DNA of 64,000 nt, from assembly GCA_018806915.1 (NCBI GenBank), contig JAGKQI010000020.1, positions 434,001 through 498,000 on the forward strand. Direction: 5' to 3'. The stretch comes from Phytophthora colocasiae. Lineage: Eukaryota; Oomycota; Peronosporomycetes; Peronosporales; Peronosporaceae. Shown here one piece after another: positions 21,496-30,670 of the stretch (the stretch's first letter is position 1; every line of letters starts with the position of its first letter). Below the pieces are notes generated by a model. The model worked only from the letters and a program-made list of their open reading frames with translations. It searched no databases and was not told the DNA's origin. A program made the translations under genes and the position numbers.

Positions 21496-22656
21496 ATGAG
21501 TTTCCACACGAAGAGTCTAACCATCCCTGAGCATGTCCCAGTTGGAGCTGTGATCGGCAAACGCGGCTGCTACTGTAAGGCTCTAGCTGCGAACCACAAG
21601 GTTCGCTGCTCTGTCGATGGAGTCAACCGAAAGGTTACGCTGAAAGGCCCGCGTAGTGGCGTGAGCGGTGCCGAGGACGAACTTGCGACCTTGTTCGCTT
21701 CCTTGGCCATCGCCAACAACGAGGCCCGAGTCTTTGAAGTTGCAGTCCGCGATGGATCCGCCCATTGCTGGTCGTTCCAGAAAACTGATGAGGCTACAAG
21801 CGATACTGAAGTCGAAGAGTATCCATACCGTCTTCAGCAGTCGGGGCCAGCAACGGAGACTCCAGGCCAGGAAGAGACCTGGGTTAAGGAGTTCCGTGAA
21901 GAGGATACCGCCAACCTCATGAGCTATTTACTGGAGAAACCATCGGAGTTGCCGCCCAAATTCAAGATCTCGTTTGGGATGTTGTGCTTCAAGCTCAAAT
22001 CTGCTCGGTGTGAGAGCTCAACCTTCTCTTGGCAGGAGCTGCAGAAACTCCGCAATTTCGATGACTTCTCGACACGCTGGACCAATTTCTGCAGACGTTC
22101 GTCTCCGTCGCTAGTAAACCTGATGGATGAGCTGGAGGAATGGATGGAGAAAGGTGAGGAGCTGTACAGGTGTCTGACTGTGCACCTTGCTGACAATGAA
22201 AAGCGGTACGACCTGAAGTATCATCTTGTGGACGGTCAATGGGAGCTGCTCAAAGGCTACAGCAAACGCCACGTTCGTGGCACCTACGACATCCTCCTGG
22301 ACAACGATACTTCCTTACGTGTCCGTGCCGTTACCCGTGAGAAGATTTCAGATAACGCTGCGGCTGATCTCCACCACTACCTTGACATTTCGATCCCTGA
22401 TGATGGAGATTTCTTCCATTCGAAGGTGGTGCTGAAGGAAACAGCCCCCACTGGAATGAGTATCAAGTCGTTTAATGCCAAAGCAACGGTGCAAGTGGTT
22501 GCGAATGGACTGCGCTTCTCGATCTGCTACCTGGACCAGAACCAGGATGAATTCCGTCTTGAGTGCCGCTTGACTCGCGCCGAGAAAGAGAAGCTAGGAG
22601 CTACCGACAACGAAGCTCAAGTTCTGCTGGAGAAGGCGCTGCAGGTACTGTCTTAA
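21496..22656 (+). CDS. KH-like N-terminal domain protein, oomycete family
   Basis: Intronless, 386 residues. The first ~70 residues look like a KH RNA-binding fold with a GKRG loop (VPVGAVIGKRGCYCKALA). The remainder has no domain I recognise: an acidic/aromatic middle part (TWVKEFREED, EELQKLRNFDDFSTRW) and a beta-rich C-terminal part (GTYDILLDNDTSLRVRAVT) that is also present in the adjacent pseudogene. Codon use is rich in G/C at third positions, unlike the degraded copy, which supports the gene being active. A role in RNA binding is inferred from the KH-like segment only. Confidence 0.7.
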   Translation: MSFHTKSLTIPEHVPVGAVIGKRGCYCKALAANHKVRCSVDGVNRKVTLKGPRSGVSGAEDELATLFASLAIANNEARVFEVAVRDGSAHCWSFQKTDEATSDTEVEEYPYRLQQSGPATETPGQEETWVKEFREEDTANLMSYLLEKPSELPPKFKISFGMLCFKLKSARCESSTFSWQELQKLRNFDDFSTRWTNFCRRSSPSLVNLMDELEEWMEKGEELYRCLTVHLADNEKRYDLKYHLVDGQWELLKGYSKRHVRGTYDILLDNDTSLRVRAVTREKISDNAAADLHHYLDISIPDDGDFFHSKVVLKETAPTGMSIKSFNAKATVQVVANGLRFSICYLDQNQDEFRLECRLTRAEKEKLGATDNEAQVLLEKALQVLS

Positions 22657-23014
22657 AGCATGTGACGTCCTGTCACCACGTTCCCGAACTAAATATTGCG
22701 TGATTTTAGTAGTAGCAATGAAGGGAGCGCTCATTTGATGTTGTTGCTTGAATTCATACCGTTTAACGCCAATGTTCATGTTGAAGCTTAATTATGGGAT
22801 CTAGAATGATGGTGTTTGCGTATGTGGACCTTAAAAGTGGCATGACCCACAAATAAAAACGCGACCATTACGCGATCACCTCTTTCTAGTATGGTCATGC
22901 AAACCTAGATAATAGATGGCATCTTATTGCCACAAACAAAAGCTGAACAAATCGACTGGGCATTCTTCGATTCTTCTGGTGCATCGCAACGTATCAAGGG
23001 ACACTAACCACTCA
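22657..23014. other. intergenic, no gene seen
   Basis: 358 bp between the KH-domain gene and CIAPIN1. The first half is AT-rich and should contain the KH gene's polyadenylation region (an AATAAA occurs near 22853). The second half must hold the CIAPIN1 promoter. An in-frame ATG at 22916 precedes the CIAPIN1 frame, but 23015 is the better start by family alignment. Confidence 0.4.
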
Positions 23015-23985
23015 ATGGCTCTCCAGGGCAACGTAGCAATCTTGACACGTCTGCAGGACACGACAGCAGCTGTCCAGCAGCTCAAGAAGGTTAACCCAGA
23101 AGTGGCGGATGTGACGGTGCTCTCGGTGGTCGAAGGCTCAAATGTAGCGCAGACGGTGGCCAACAGTTCCGCCAAGGAAAGCGCTTTCAACGCTGTTGTG
23201 GCGTTCAACGACCAGACGGAGCAGCTGAACTCTGAGTTGAACGCGCTGCTGCCGCTGCTGAAGTCTGGCGGTGTGCTGCAGCTCCACGTGGCTGACGTTC
23301 AGGAGGAGAAGAAGAACGCCATCCTCATGGCTCTAATGATCGGCGGCCTTGTGGACACTACGGACAAACAGGAGAGCAGTGTGTTCTACCCAGAGCTCTC
23401 AGGAGCGGTCGTGTTCTCGTCGAAGAAGCAGTCGTTTGAGAGTGCTGCCATCCCTCTGGCTAAGAAGACTAGTGCACTGCCCACTAAGAAGTGGACTGTG
23501 CTGGCGGACGACTTCGGTGATGACGAGCAGGACGATGATATTATTGACGAGGACACACTGTTGGACGACACTGATGAAGTTCTGCAGCTGGCTAAGGCAG
23601 ACTGTGGCGAGAAGGTCGGCGCGAAGAAGCGTGCATGCAAGAATTGCACTTGCGGGTATGGATGATCACACTCGTTTGTTAGTGGAGGTATTGTCGCTAA
23701 CACTTCTGTTGCTTTACCCCCACAGCCTCAAGGATGAAGAGGATCAGCCAGTTATGTCGGAGAAGGACCTGAACAAGCTGGTGTCTGGATGTGGAAACGT
23801 AAGTCGATAGTTGTTGATTTTGTTGATTCTCCTACATCTTACCATTGTATTCTTTTTCGTCTTTGATGCAGTGCTACAAGGGTGATGCCTTCCGGTGCGG
23901 CAGTTGCCCTTTCCTGGGCAAGCCTGCATTCAAGCCTGGCATGGAGAAGGTTCTGTTGAACCTGGACGACGCGGACGATATCTAA
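23015..23985 (+). CDS. CIAPIN1: anamorsin/Dre2, cytosolic Fe-S assembly factor
   Basis: Exons 23015-23655, 23726-23798, 23872-23985; 275 residues. The N-terminal half is a degenerate methyltransferase-like domain. After an acidic linker ([13 protein letters not shown]) come the two cysteine motifs that hold Fe-S clusters: the first as C..CKNCTCG, and the second as [17 protein letters not shown], with the conserved PFLGKPAF. Dre2 passes electrons from Tah18 to the cytosolic iron-sulphur assembly machinery. Both introns interrupt the cluster region; only the spliced form yields both motifs. The chosen start gives the usual N-terminus; an upstream ATG at 22916 would add 33 residues. Confidence 0.92.
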
Positions 23986-24231
23986 ATTCATGCAAACCTC
24001 AGCCACTGCAGTTGGGAAGAGCAATCCTGCAATAGCAGTTGATCCATTGTGGTTCGTGCTGGTACAGTAAAACACTCACCAATACAGCCTGCTAAAAGGC
24101 ACTGCATTCACTGGTACTTCATATTTTTTGTCATTTCTTTCGACCATCAAAACAAAACCGTCTTCTTACGGCAAGCCGGTTGGTTGGTATCACAGCGTTA
24201 ACCACAGCAATAGTCTAGCGCTCACGATCGC

Positions 24232-26219
24232 CTACCGCATGTCAATTAATTGCGCTGTGATCTGCTCCATCCACTTGCACTCGAACGCGTCCGAATAAAT
24301 TTCAATTTGGCTTGGGTGGGTGTGGAACCCCGTCAGATTGCAGTTTTGAATCAGCTGCAAACCACTTGGCTCTGTCAACCGGAATACTCCAACACTGCAC
24401 GACAGGCTTTTGGTTAGACATTGCTCGCAAGAGAAAAAACAGGAACATTAAACTAACTTTTTGTGCGGATCGCTTGGTGCAACTACAATGGCAACAGCCT
24501 GGAGTACAAAACAGAGTAAGAGATTAGAACTGAGAGTTAATAAAGTCAAGAACAAATTAGAACATGCACCTCTGGTAGAATAGACTGGAATCCACACTGC
24601 GTGTGCACATCAACCGATGACAAGAAACAGTCTTGCTTTGGATGCGTCTGCACCATAAACCAGGTACAATTAGCCAAACTATAGCAGTGACCTCGTACAG
24701 CAGGAGACTCACATGAATCCAGCCAAGGGTTAGAAGTTCGTTGCTAAAGCAAAAATCATAAAGCTCCTCTTCATTTGTCATTGTGCACATATCCGACGAC
24801 CCCTTTAACAATAAAGATTAGTCACCAAACTTGCAGCGATTTCAACTTTGTCCACGTACCTCTTGCTTCGGAATGATAAGGGTTGTAATCACAAGCTTTC
24901 GGTCGTGCTAAAACAAAGCAGAACATCACTTTGTTAGATATATCATTAGCGAAAAGCGGCATAGAGAAAGCTTACCAAGATTCCAGCAAGAATACCGCAC
25001 GTCTCGATTCCATAGGGTGGCTGGTTGGTGTTCGACGCAGCAAGCATTGTAAACTGAGCAATGATGCCAGCAGGGATTTCAAGTGTACGAATCTTTCCGC
25101 TGCAGTAGTAATATTAGTACTCTACTGGACGAATACATAGTGTTTCCTGCACGTACCTAGTCAAGTTGGCGATTGCTTCTTGTGATCGCTGACGGCTGAG
25201 AGGAGGCGCAGAGTAATGTTTGTGTGTGGGTTGACTCGTACTTGTGTCTGTCGTCATCCAGGAAGCTTTGCCCACCATCGGGTACGACACAGTTTTGCTT
25301 CGTTCCTGTAATGATGGCAATAAATATAGTTATAAAAACAACCTCTAGGTCTGGATTTAAATCCAATATTTACCTTTTGGCGTGGCTCAAGAGAATTGAG
25401 TGGTAGACGAATCGGTGCTACGTGGTTGCGAGTACGCACATCTTCCTTCTCCGCTGACCCTGCTGCTTGGACTTTCGGTTGCTCCGCGTTTTTCTTCGCT
25501 AATCGCATTGCTCGCAGTCGCTCTTCCAAACTAGTCATATTTGCCTGCTCAGTTGTGACTTTAGCATTGTTTTGTTGTTTTTCTTCGGCCAATGATCGTT
25601 CATACTCCAAATACTCGAGCTCTTCCGCTTCCATGCCATCTAAAATCGCATCAAAGAGCTTGAATCCATCTGCAGCTTGCTACGTGCACAGTCACACACA
25701 CACACACCATCGTAAGAATACACAAAAGCCAATCAGTTTTAGCACTGGCAACATACCGCTCGCACCCACTCCCTTTCTTTATGATACCGTGGCAACTCAT
25801 AGTCTTGGTGTGCTGTGATCACTTTGGAACAAAGTCTATAACATAGCAAAAAATTAGAATCCGGTCGCTTGATGCATCGACATTTCTATCGAATTCCTCA
25901 AATCCGAAACAAACGTACTTGATGAATTTAGCCAGGAAAACGTATCTGTAAATTGCCAGCAACAATTAGTATAACCCACAACATTATTTTACAATGAGTT
26001 TCCCACTTCCAGCATCCAATACAAAAAAATTAGAACCTTTATGAATGACACTTACGCATTATCCCAAGCGCCTTCAGCGAAATACGTCTCGGACTGGCGG
26101 TAGAGCTGGCGCGCCAACTGGTAGTAACTCTGCAGACGCAGGTGCTGCTTCACGGGGTCCACGCGGCAGAACGGGGCGAGGTGAGCGCGCCGCGTCACCA
26201 ATCGCTCGCTGACGTCCAT
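24232..26219 (-). CDS. STAMBP: AMSH-like JAMM deubiquitinase
   Basis: Eleven exons: 26219-26056, 25945-25919, 25835-25757, 25679-25374, 25305-25157, 25099-24976, 24907-24860, 24802-24713, 24647-24570, 24498-24458, 24394-24232; 422 residues, frame intact throughout. The N-terminus is a MIT/USP8-dimerisation-like helical domain (YYQLARQLYRQSETYFAEG..YVFLAKFIK). A charged coiled middle follows. The C-terminal catalytic domain has ETCGILAG and the JAMM zinc motif HTHPKQDCFLSSVD, whose two histidines are split by the intron between exons 8 and 9. The C-terminus (FRLTEPSGLQL, GFHTHPS) matches AMSH. AMSH cleaves K63-linked ubiquitin on cargo at endosomes with ESCRT-0. It is head to head with VMA21. 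Confidence 0.92.
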
Positions 26220-26326
26220 CACTCCTGGTCGTCTTTTTCGAACTGCCACGTTGAAAGACTCGCTCCTTCAAGTTCGCACTTAAGCGGAGATTAACGACAG
26301 CTGACGTGCACAAAAGATCAAGCAAC
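26220..26326. promoter_or_regulatory. 107-bp bidirectional promoter, AMSH and VMA21
   Basis: Only 107 bp separate the start codons of the AMSH-like gene (minus) and the VMA21-like gene (plus). Both genes serve the endosome/vacuole system, so shared control is plausible. No named element is evident. Confidence 0.4.
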
Positions 26327-26843
26327 ATGTCGGAGATTAAGAGCTTGAGTGGTATGCAGCGGCGCGCGGCCGGGTGAGTGGCTGCTCTGTAGATAGATAT
26401 ATGTCGTGGTAGACACTGATGTTGTTGTTTGGCTGTAGAAACCGCGCTCATAACCGCATGGTGCTTCAAAAGTTAGCAGTGTTTTCGATTTTGATGTTTG
26501 TTGTGCCTATGGGCACGTTCTACGGTGTTCGCAGTTTATTTAAACCAGGTATGTCGTTTTGAAGTATGTTAATAGGCTATTGTAATTGATGATGTGCTGT
26601 ATGCAGGTGCTCCGGGAAGTCAATATGCGGATGCATGGAGGTTTGTGCGATTGATTCTTTGAGTTGTTGTAGTAATATGGATCATTTTTAAAATTTGCTA
26701 TGCTGTTGAGTTGTAGTGGATTTACAGCAGTGCTGTCGGTAAATATCGTGATTAGTCTCTATATTTTGTCGGCTTGGAAGGAGGACCCTGGGAAGGAAGT
26801 TGCGCCGCCAGTGGGGCGGTTTGCCAAGGCAAAAGAGCAATAG
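26327..26843 (+). CDS. VMA21: VMA21-like V-ATPase assembly factor
   Basis: Exons 26327-26373, 26439-26548, 26607-26640, 26717-26843; 105 residues, which is the family's usual size. Two transmembrane helices are present: VFSILMFVVPMGTFYGV and TAVLSVNIVISLYILSAW, joined by a short loop (SLFKPGAPGSQYADAWS). This matches the VMA21 hairpin, an ER-resident chaperone for assembly of the V-ATPase membrane sector. The C-terminus ends in basic AKAKEQ rather than a classical KKXX, so ER retrieval is not obvious. None of the four exons is long enough to be noticed alone; the joint frame is the evidence. Confidence 0.8.
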
Positions 26844-26940
26844 AATATCTCGAATACGGAGGCAAGGCAAACTATCAAGTGAAGATACGTCTTGTGACTA
26901 TTCGTATAAAGTTGGTTAAGCTTACATGATGAGCTGCTGC

Positions 26941-27801
26941 TTAGTTCTGAACACCCCAAGCGTAGGTCGCAAAGGACATGTGGCCCATTCCCCATCCACC
27001 AAAGAGCTTGTCTGCTTCCGGCTTGGCTTCTTCCATGCCTGCACCTGCACTGACGACAAACGGGGTGAAATGGTCGGGCGTCGGGTGTGCAAGTCTTGCA
27101 GCCGGAGCTTCGGGCCAGTTAATGATCTGGTCGCCACGCTGTCCGTAGCTCAGCTTGGAGTCGTTCGTCAACGTGTTGTCGAGCCAGCCTTGGAATGCCG
27201 CAGCCCAGTCCAAGAGCGGGCCGTTGGGGTCACGGCTCGCGCGCATGTTGTGTGTGGCCTGGCCAGAGCACAGAATCAACGTATCCTGGTCACGGAATGG
27301 TGCGATTGCCTTGCCGAGGTCGAAATGCGCCTTGTTGCCCAGACGAGAGTTGATCGACATGGTGACAATAGGGATATCTGCTTGCGGGCGGATCAACAGC
27401 ATCGGCACGAACACACCGTGGTCGAACCCTCTGTTCACCAGCTTCGCCTTGATATTGTTCTTCTCAAGTTGGTCCTTGACTTTCTGAGCAAAAGCAGGAT
27501 CTCCCTTAGCGGGATACTTGACATCGTAGGCCTCATCTGGGAAGCCGTAGTAGTCGTAGATCATGTCAGGGTTGGCAGAGTTGGAGATCTCGAAGCCGCT
27601 GCTGTCAGACTCCCAGTGAGCAGACACGTACAGGATGCGCTTGGGGAGGTTCGTGCCCTTGGGGTAAAGCTTGTTGAAAGTTGTGGTCAGTGTCTGAGCG
27701 GGAACGCTGCTCTTGCTCATGCCAGCGAAGCCAGAAGTAAGCAGCCAGAGCGGGCCGGGGCCGTGCGATACAGCGACAACAGGGTGGCGGAAGGCAGCCA
27801 T
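26941..27801 (-). CDS. LigB/DODA-type extradiol dioxygenase, paralogue 1
   Basis: 286 residues from ATG 27801, chosen because the other copies start at the same place (M-x-x-F-R-H-P-V-V); an in-frame ATG at 27942 would add 47 residues. Class III extradiol ring-cleavage family, 4,5-DOPA-dioxygenase type. Metal-ligand and active-site histidines are visible in AVSHGPGPLWL, SAHWES, FDHGVFVPM, and the conserved GQATHN. The enzyme opens catechol-type rings with a non-haem metal; the actual substrate here is unknown. It is intronless and lies back to back with paralogue 2. Its closest relative in the window looks to be paralogue 4 (shared KNNIKAKLVNRGFDHG). Confidence 0.88.
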   Translation of the reverse strand: MAAFRHPVVAVSHGPGPLWLLTSGFAGMSKSSVPAQTLTTTFNKLYPKGTNLPKRILYVSAHWESDSSGFEISNSANPDMIYDYYGFPDEAYDVKYPAKGDPAFAQKVKDQLEKNNIKAKLVNRGFDHGVFVPMLLIRPQADIPIVTMSINSRLGNKAHFDLGKAIAPFRDQDTLILCSGQATHNMRASRDPNGPLLDWAAAFQGWLDNTLTNDSKLSYGQRGDQIINWPEAPAARLAHPTPDHFTPFVVSAGAGMEEAKPEADKLFGGWGMGHMSFATYAWGVQN

Positions 27802-27850
27802 TGATGGAGGAGTTTGGTGGAGTGGAGAGGTGACTTGTGCGTTGTAGGGC

Positions 27851-27866
27851 AGATTGAGGAATGAGT
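27851..27866 (-). promoter_or_regulatory. oomycete initiator-like element, dioxygenase 1
   Basis: Minus-strand sequence ACTCATTCCTCAATCT, close to the oomycete initiator/flanking element GCTCATTYYNCAWTTT, 50 bp before the ATG at 27801. Related elements stand before paralogues 3 and 4. Confidence 0.45.
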
Positions 27867-28313
27867 CCCGGCGGTGAGGTGACGTACTTGAGTCTGTAGT
27901 GGCCGGGTTTTGTACAGATAACGCTTTTTGGCGCTGACACATTGCGTAAGCTGCTTGGGTGGATATTCCTGGCCCATTGGAGTTCTTCTAGTCCAATAGC
28001 AAGCTACAGACGCTAGTACACGTAGTACACAGAGACGGCAAGGCCAGGCAATGTTTAACCCTTTAAACACCGTTGCAGTTGCAGACATGCATGGGAATGA
28101 TGGTGGAACGTCCCGTAATTATTTGTTTGACAATGCATACAACATTCAAGTCATTCGTCTTTATTTGATTGCGTAGATCTTGCCACGTTATCAAACCTAC
28201 CCTAGGGTATTAACAACCAATCATCTGCCTTTCGTGGCTTCACATTGATTACTTCAGCATTTCCCATCCTGGTGTGGTCTGCTGCTCACTTCAAGACTGG
28301 CATTGGGGATTCA
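27867..28313. other. divergent intergenic region between dioxygenases 1 and 2
   Basis: 447 bp between divergent genes. An open frame upstream of 28314 is in frame with paralogue 2 but lacks an ATG, so it is not counted as coding. A GCTCACTTCAAG stretch near 28281 may be the start-site element of paralogue 2, about 30 bp before its ATG. Confidence 0.35.
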
Positions 28314-29276
28314 ATGGGCCTAGTGTCTTCATTCTCCACTGTTCTCGCTTCTCTTTGGCTTCTAAGCGCCACTGCATCCATGAACGCATTCCGCCAGCCT
28401 GTCGTTGCCGTCTCGCACGGCGCAGGACCTCTCTGGCTGCTTGACGACGACTCTGCAGGGCTGGGCAAGAATTCACAGTCGGCCAAGAACGTGGCCGATA
28501 TCTTCAGCAAAATCTACTCAAGCGACGATCAACTGCCCAAACGCATTCTCTTCATCTCGGCCCACTGGGAAGCTCGCAGTACCGGCTTGGAGATCTCCAA
28601 GTCCGCAGCACCCGAGATGTTCTACGACTACAGTGGTTTCCCACCTGAGTCCTATGAGCTCGTGTACAGCGCTAAAGGCGATCCTGCGTTCGCTGGAAGA
28701 GTGAAGGAGTTGTTAGCACAGAAAGGCATCACGTCCAGACTCGTAGATCGTCCGTACGATCACGGTACTTTCGTGCCCATGTTCCTCATGCGCCCTCAAG
28801 CCGACATTCCCATCGTTACAATGTCCATCAACGACCGCATGCTCGATGCCAATGACCATTTCGAGCTAGGTAAGGCCCTCGCTCCACTTCGAGATGAAGA
28901 TACGTTGATCATCACGTCAGGACAAGCTACACACAACATGTACGCGGACTGGTTCCCAGAGGGCCATCCGATTGAGCCTTGGGCACTTGAATTCCAGAAC
29001 TGGTTGGACAAAACGCTTTCAACAACATCGACACAAACGTACAAGGAGCGCATGGATTCGATTACTGCGTGGAAGAAGGCACCTTATGCTTCTACATGTC
29101 ATCGCACCCCCGATCACTTCACGACGTTTGTGGTTGGTGCTGGAGCAGGAATGGAGGAAAATTCACCTGCTGCGAAGAAACTTAACGGCGGGTGGGGTCT
29201 TGGTCACATGTCCTTCGCTTCGTATGCGTGGGGAGTCGATTCGAACCTCAGTGATGTAGGCAAAGATGAACTATAG
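28314..29276 (+). CDS. LigB/DODA-type extradiol dioxygenase, paralogue 2, signal peptide
   Basis: 320 residues from ATG 28314. The first 22 residues (MGLVSSFSTVLASLWLLSATAS) look like a secretory signal peptide, which the other copies lack; a second ATG at 28380 would give a cytosolic form of standard length. Histidine motifs are kept: AVSHGAGPLWL, SAHWEA, YDHGTFVPM, GQATHN. This copy is the most diverged of the cluster, with a distinct C-terminal tail after AWGVDS. Substrate is unknown. If secreted, it would act on phenolic rings outside the cell, which is inference. Intronless. Confidence 0.82.
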   Translation: MGLVSSFSTVLASLWLLSATASMNAFRQPVVAVSHGAGPLWLLDDDSAGLGKNSQSAKNVADIFSKIYSSDDQLPKRILFISAHWEARSTGLEISKSAAPEMFYDYSGFPPESYELVYSAKGDPAFAGRVKELLAQKGITSRLVDRPYDHGTFVPMFLMRPQADIPIVTMSINDRMLDANDHFELGKALAPLRDEDTLIITSGQATHNMYADWFPEGHPIEPWALEFQNWLDKTLSTTSTQTYKERMDSITAWKKAPYASTCHRTPDHFTTFVVGAGAGMEENSPAAKKLNGGWGLGHMSFASYAWGVDSNLSDVGKDEL

Positions 29277-29608
29277 TTGAGAAGGTAGTGCAAACACATT
29301 TTTGATTTTTAAGCTGCTGTAAAAACAACAACAACAGTTACGAACGCAGTTTATCTCGTTAGTATTGCATCAAGTACTGGGAAGTTCCCAGTGGGAACGC
29401 CTCCTACACAAGACCTCTCTATAAAACTCCGCTTACGAAACAAGCACTTTTCATCTCAAAGGCACCAGAGCTCATAATCTAAGCGAAATCGGATATTACG
29501 CGATCTTTAAGTCACTTCTTGGTGCCGCAGCTTGGTTTCTTCATCGTCATTCTTCATTTCTCCTCTTCTCAGTCAAACCAAGACCAATTCCACGCATCTT
29601 CATTCAAA
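29277..29608. other. intergenic with initiator-like element
   Basis: 332 bp between paralogues 2 and 3. At 29547-29560 lies TCATTCTTCATTTC, close to the oomycete initiator consensus, 50 bp before the ATG at 29609. Upstream in-frame codons of paralogue 3 have no ATG. Nothing else is evident. Confidence 0.4.
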
Positions 29609-30487
29609 ATGTCCGGATTCCGCCATCCCGTTGTGGTTGTTTCCCATGGACCTGGCCCTTTGTGGCTCCTTACCTCAGGATACGAAGGAATGAATCGGCA
29701 TACGCAACCTGCTCGAACTCTTGCTGGGCTATTTCCGAAGCTCTATCCAGACGACAAGAATCTCCCCAAGCGAATTCTTTTCGTGTCTGCTCACTTTGAG
29801 TCAAAGCTCAGCAGTGGCTTTGAGATTTCGAGTTCGGCCAACCCCAAAATGTTCTACGACTACAGTGGATTCCCTGCTGAGACCTACCGAGTCAAATATC
29901 CTGCAAAGGGAGATCCTACTTTCGCCCAAAAGGTGAGAGACAGTCTCGAGGAGAACAATATCAAAGCAAAGCTCGTAGATCGTGGCTTTGACCATGGCGT
30001 GTTTGTCCCTATGCTTTTGATCCGGCCTCAGGCGGACATTCCCATTGTAAGCATGTCGATCAACTCGCAGCTCGATAACAAGATGCACTTTGACGTCGGC
30101 AGAGCCATCTCATCCTTCCGCGATGAGGATACGCTGATCTTCTGTTCGGGGCAATCGACCCACAACCTTCGTGGAGTTCGCGACCTCAACCACCCCATCG
30201 TCGACTGGGCTGCCGCTTTCCAGGACTGGATCGACGACACGTTCACATCAAAGTCTACGCTGACGTACGGCCAACGGGCCGAGAGAGTGATCAAGTGGCA
30301 AGAAGCTCCAGGGGCCCGACTAACTCATCCGACTCCCGATCATTTCATCCCGTTCGTCGTTGCTGCAGGGGCGGGTATGGACGAGAAAAACCCTGGTGCA
30401 GAGAGTTTTTTCGGTGGCTGGGGAGCAGGTCATCTCACCTTCGCGAACTATGCGTGGGGGTTGCCCAAGTTGGGCCCCAACGTGTAG
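29609..30487 (+). CDS. LigB/DODA-type extradiol dioxygenase, paralogue 3
   Basis: 292 residues from ATG 29609 (M-S-G-F-R-H-P-V-V). Active-site motifs: VVSHGPGPLWL, SAHFES (Phe in place of Trp), FDHGVFVPM, and GQSTHN. It is intronless and in the same direction as paralogues 2 and 4. It differs from 1 and 4 by a short insertion after SAHFES (KLSSG) and a C-terminal extension after AWGLP. Cytosolic by sequence. Confidence 0.87.
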   Translation: MSGFRHPVVVVSHGPGPLWLLTSGYEGMNRHTQPARTLAGLFPKLYPDDKNLPKRILFVSAHFESKLSSGFEISSSANPKMFYDYSGFPAETYRVKYPAKGDPTFAQKVRDSLEENNIKAKLVDRGFDHGVFVPMLLIRPQADIPIVSMSINSQLDNKMHFDVGRAISSFRDEDTLIFCSGQSTHNLRGVRDLNHPIVDWAAAFQDWIDDTFTSKSTLTYGQRAERVIKWQEAPGARLTHPTPDHFIPFVVAAGAGMDEKNPGAESFFGGWGAGHLTFANYAWGLPKLGPNV

Positions 30488-30626
30488 GCAAAACGCAGAT
30501 AGGGCCAGTTTCCGTTGAGGTCTGTCATCGATGAGACGATGAGATGGCCATAATCTTTCGATTGCATAATCGTTTTGGCGGTATACGTGATCTTGACCTT
30601 GGTGGTGCAGCACCCCGCCTTGCTCA

Positions 30627-30642
30627 GCTCATTTATCAATTT
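30627..30642 (+). promoter_or_regulatory. oomycete initiator-like element, dioxygenase 4
   Basis: GCTCATTTATCAATTT matches the oomycete initiator consensus GCTCATTYYNCAWTTT at all but one position. It lies 28 bp before the ATG of paralogue 4, the normal distance for an oomycete transcription start. Confidence 0.55.
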
Positions 30643-30670
30643 GCTTTGATCCACTCCAACCTTCCATCCG

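Noticed and set aside
25694..25708. Short CA repeat in an AMSH intron
   Set aside because: Only about seven units; ordinary microsatellite with no visible role.
26926..27804. 292-residue plus-strand frame
   Set aside because: Antisense to dioxygenase 1, whose motifs are intact; produced by GC-rich third positions.
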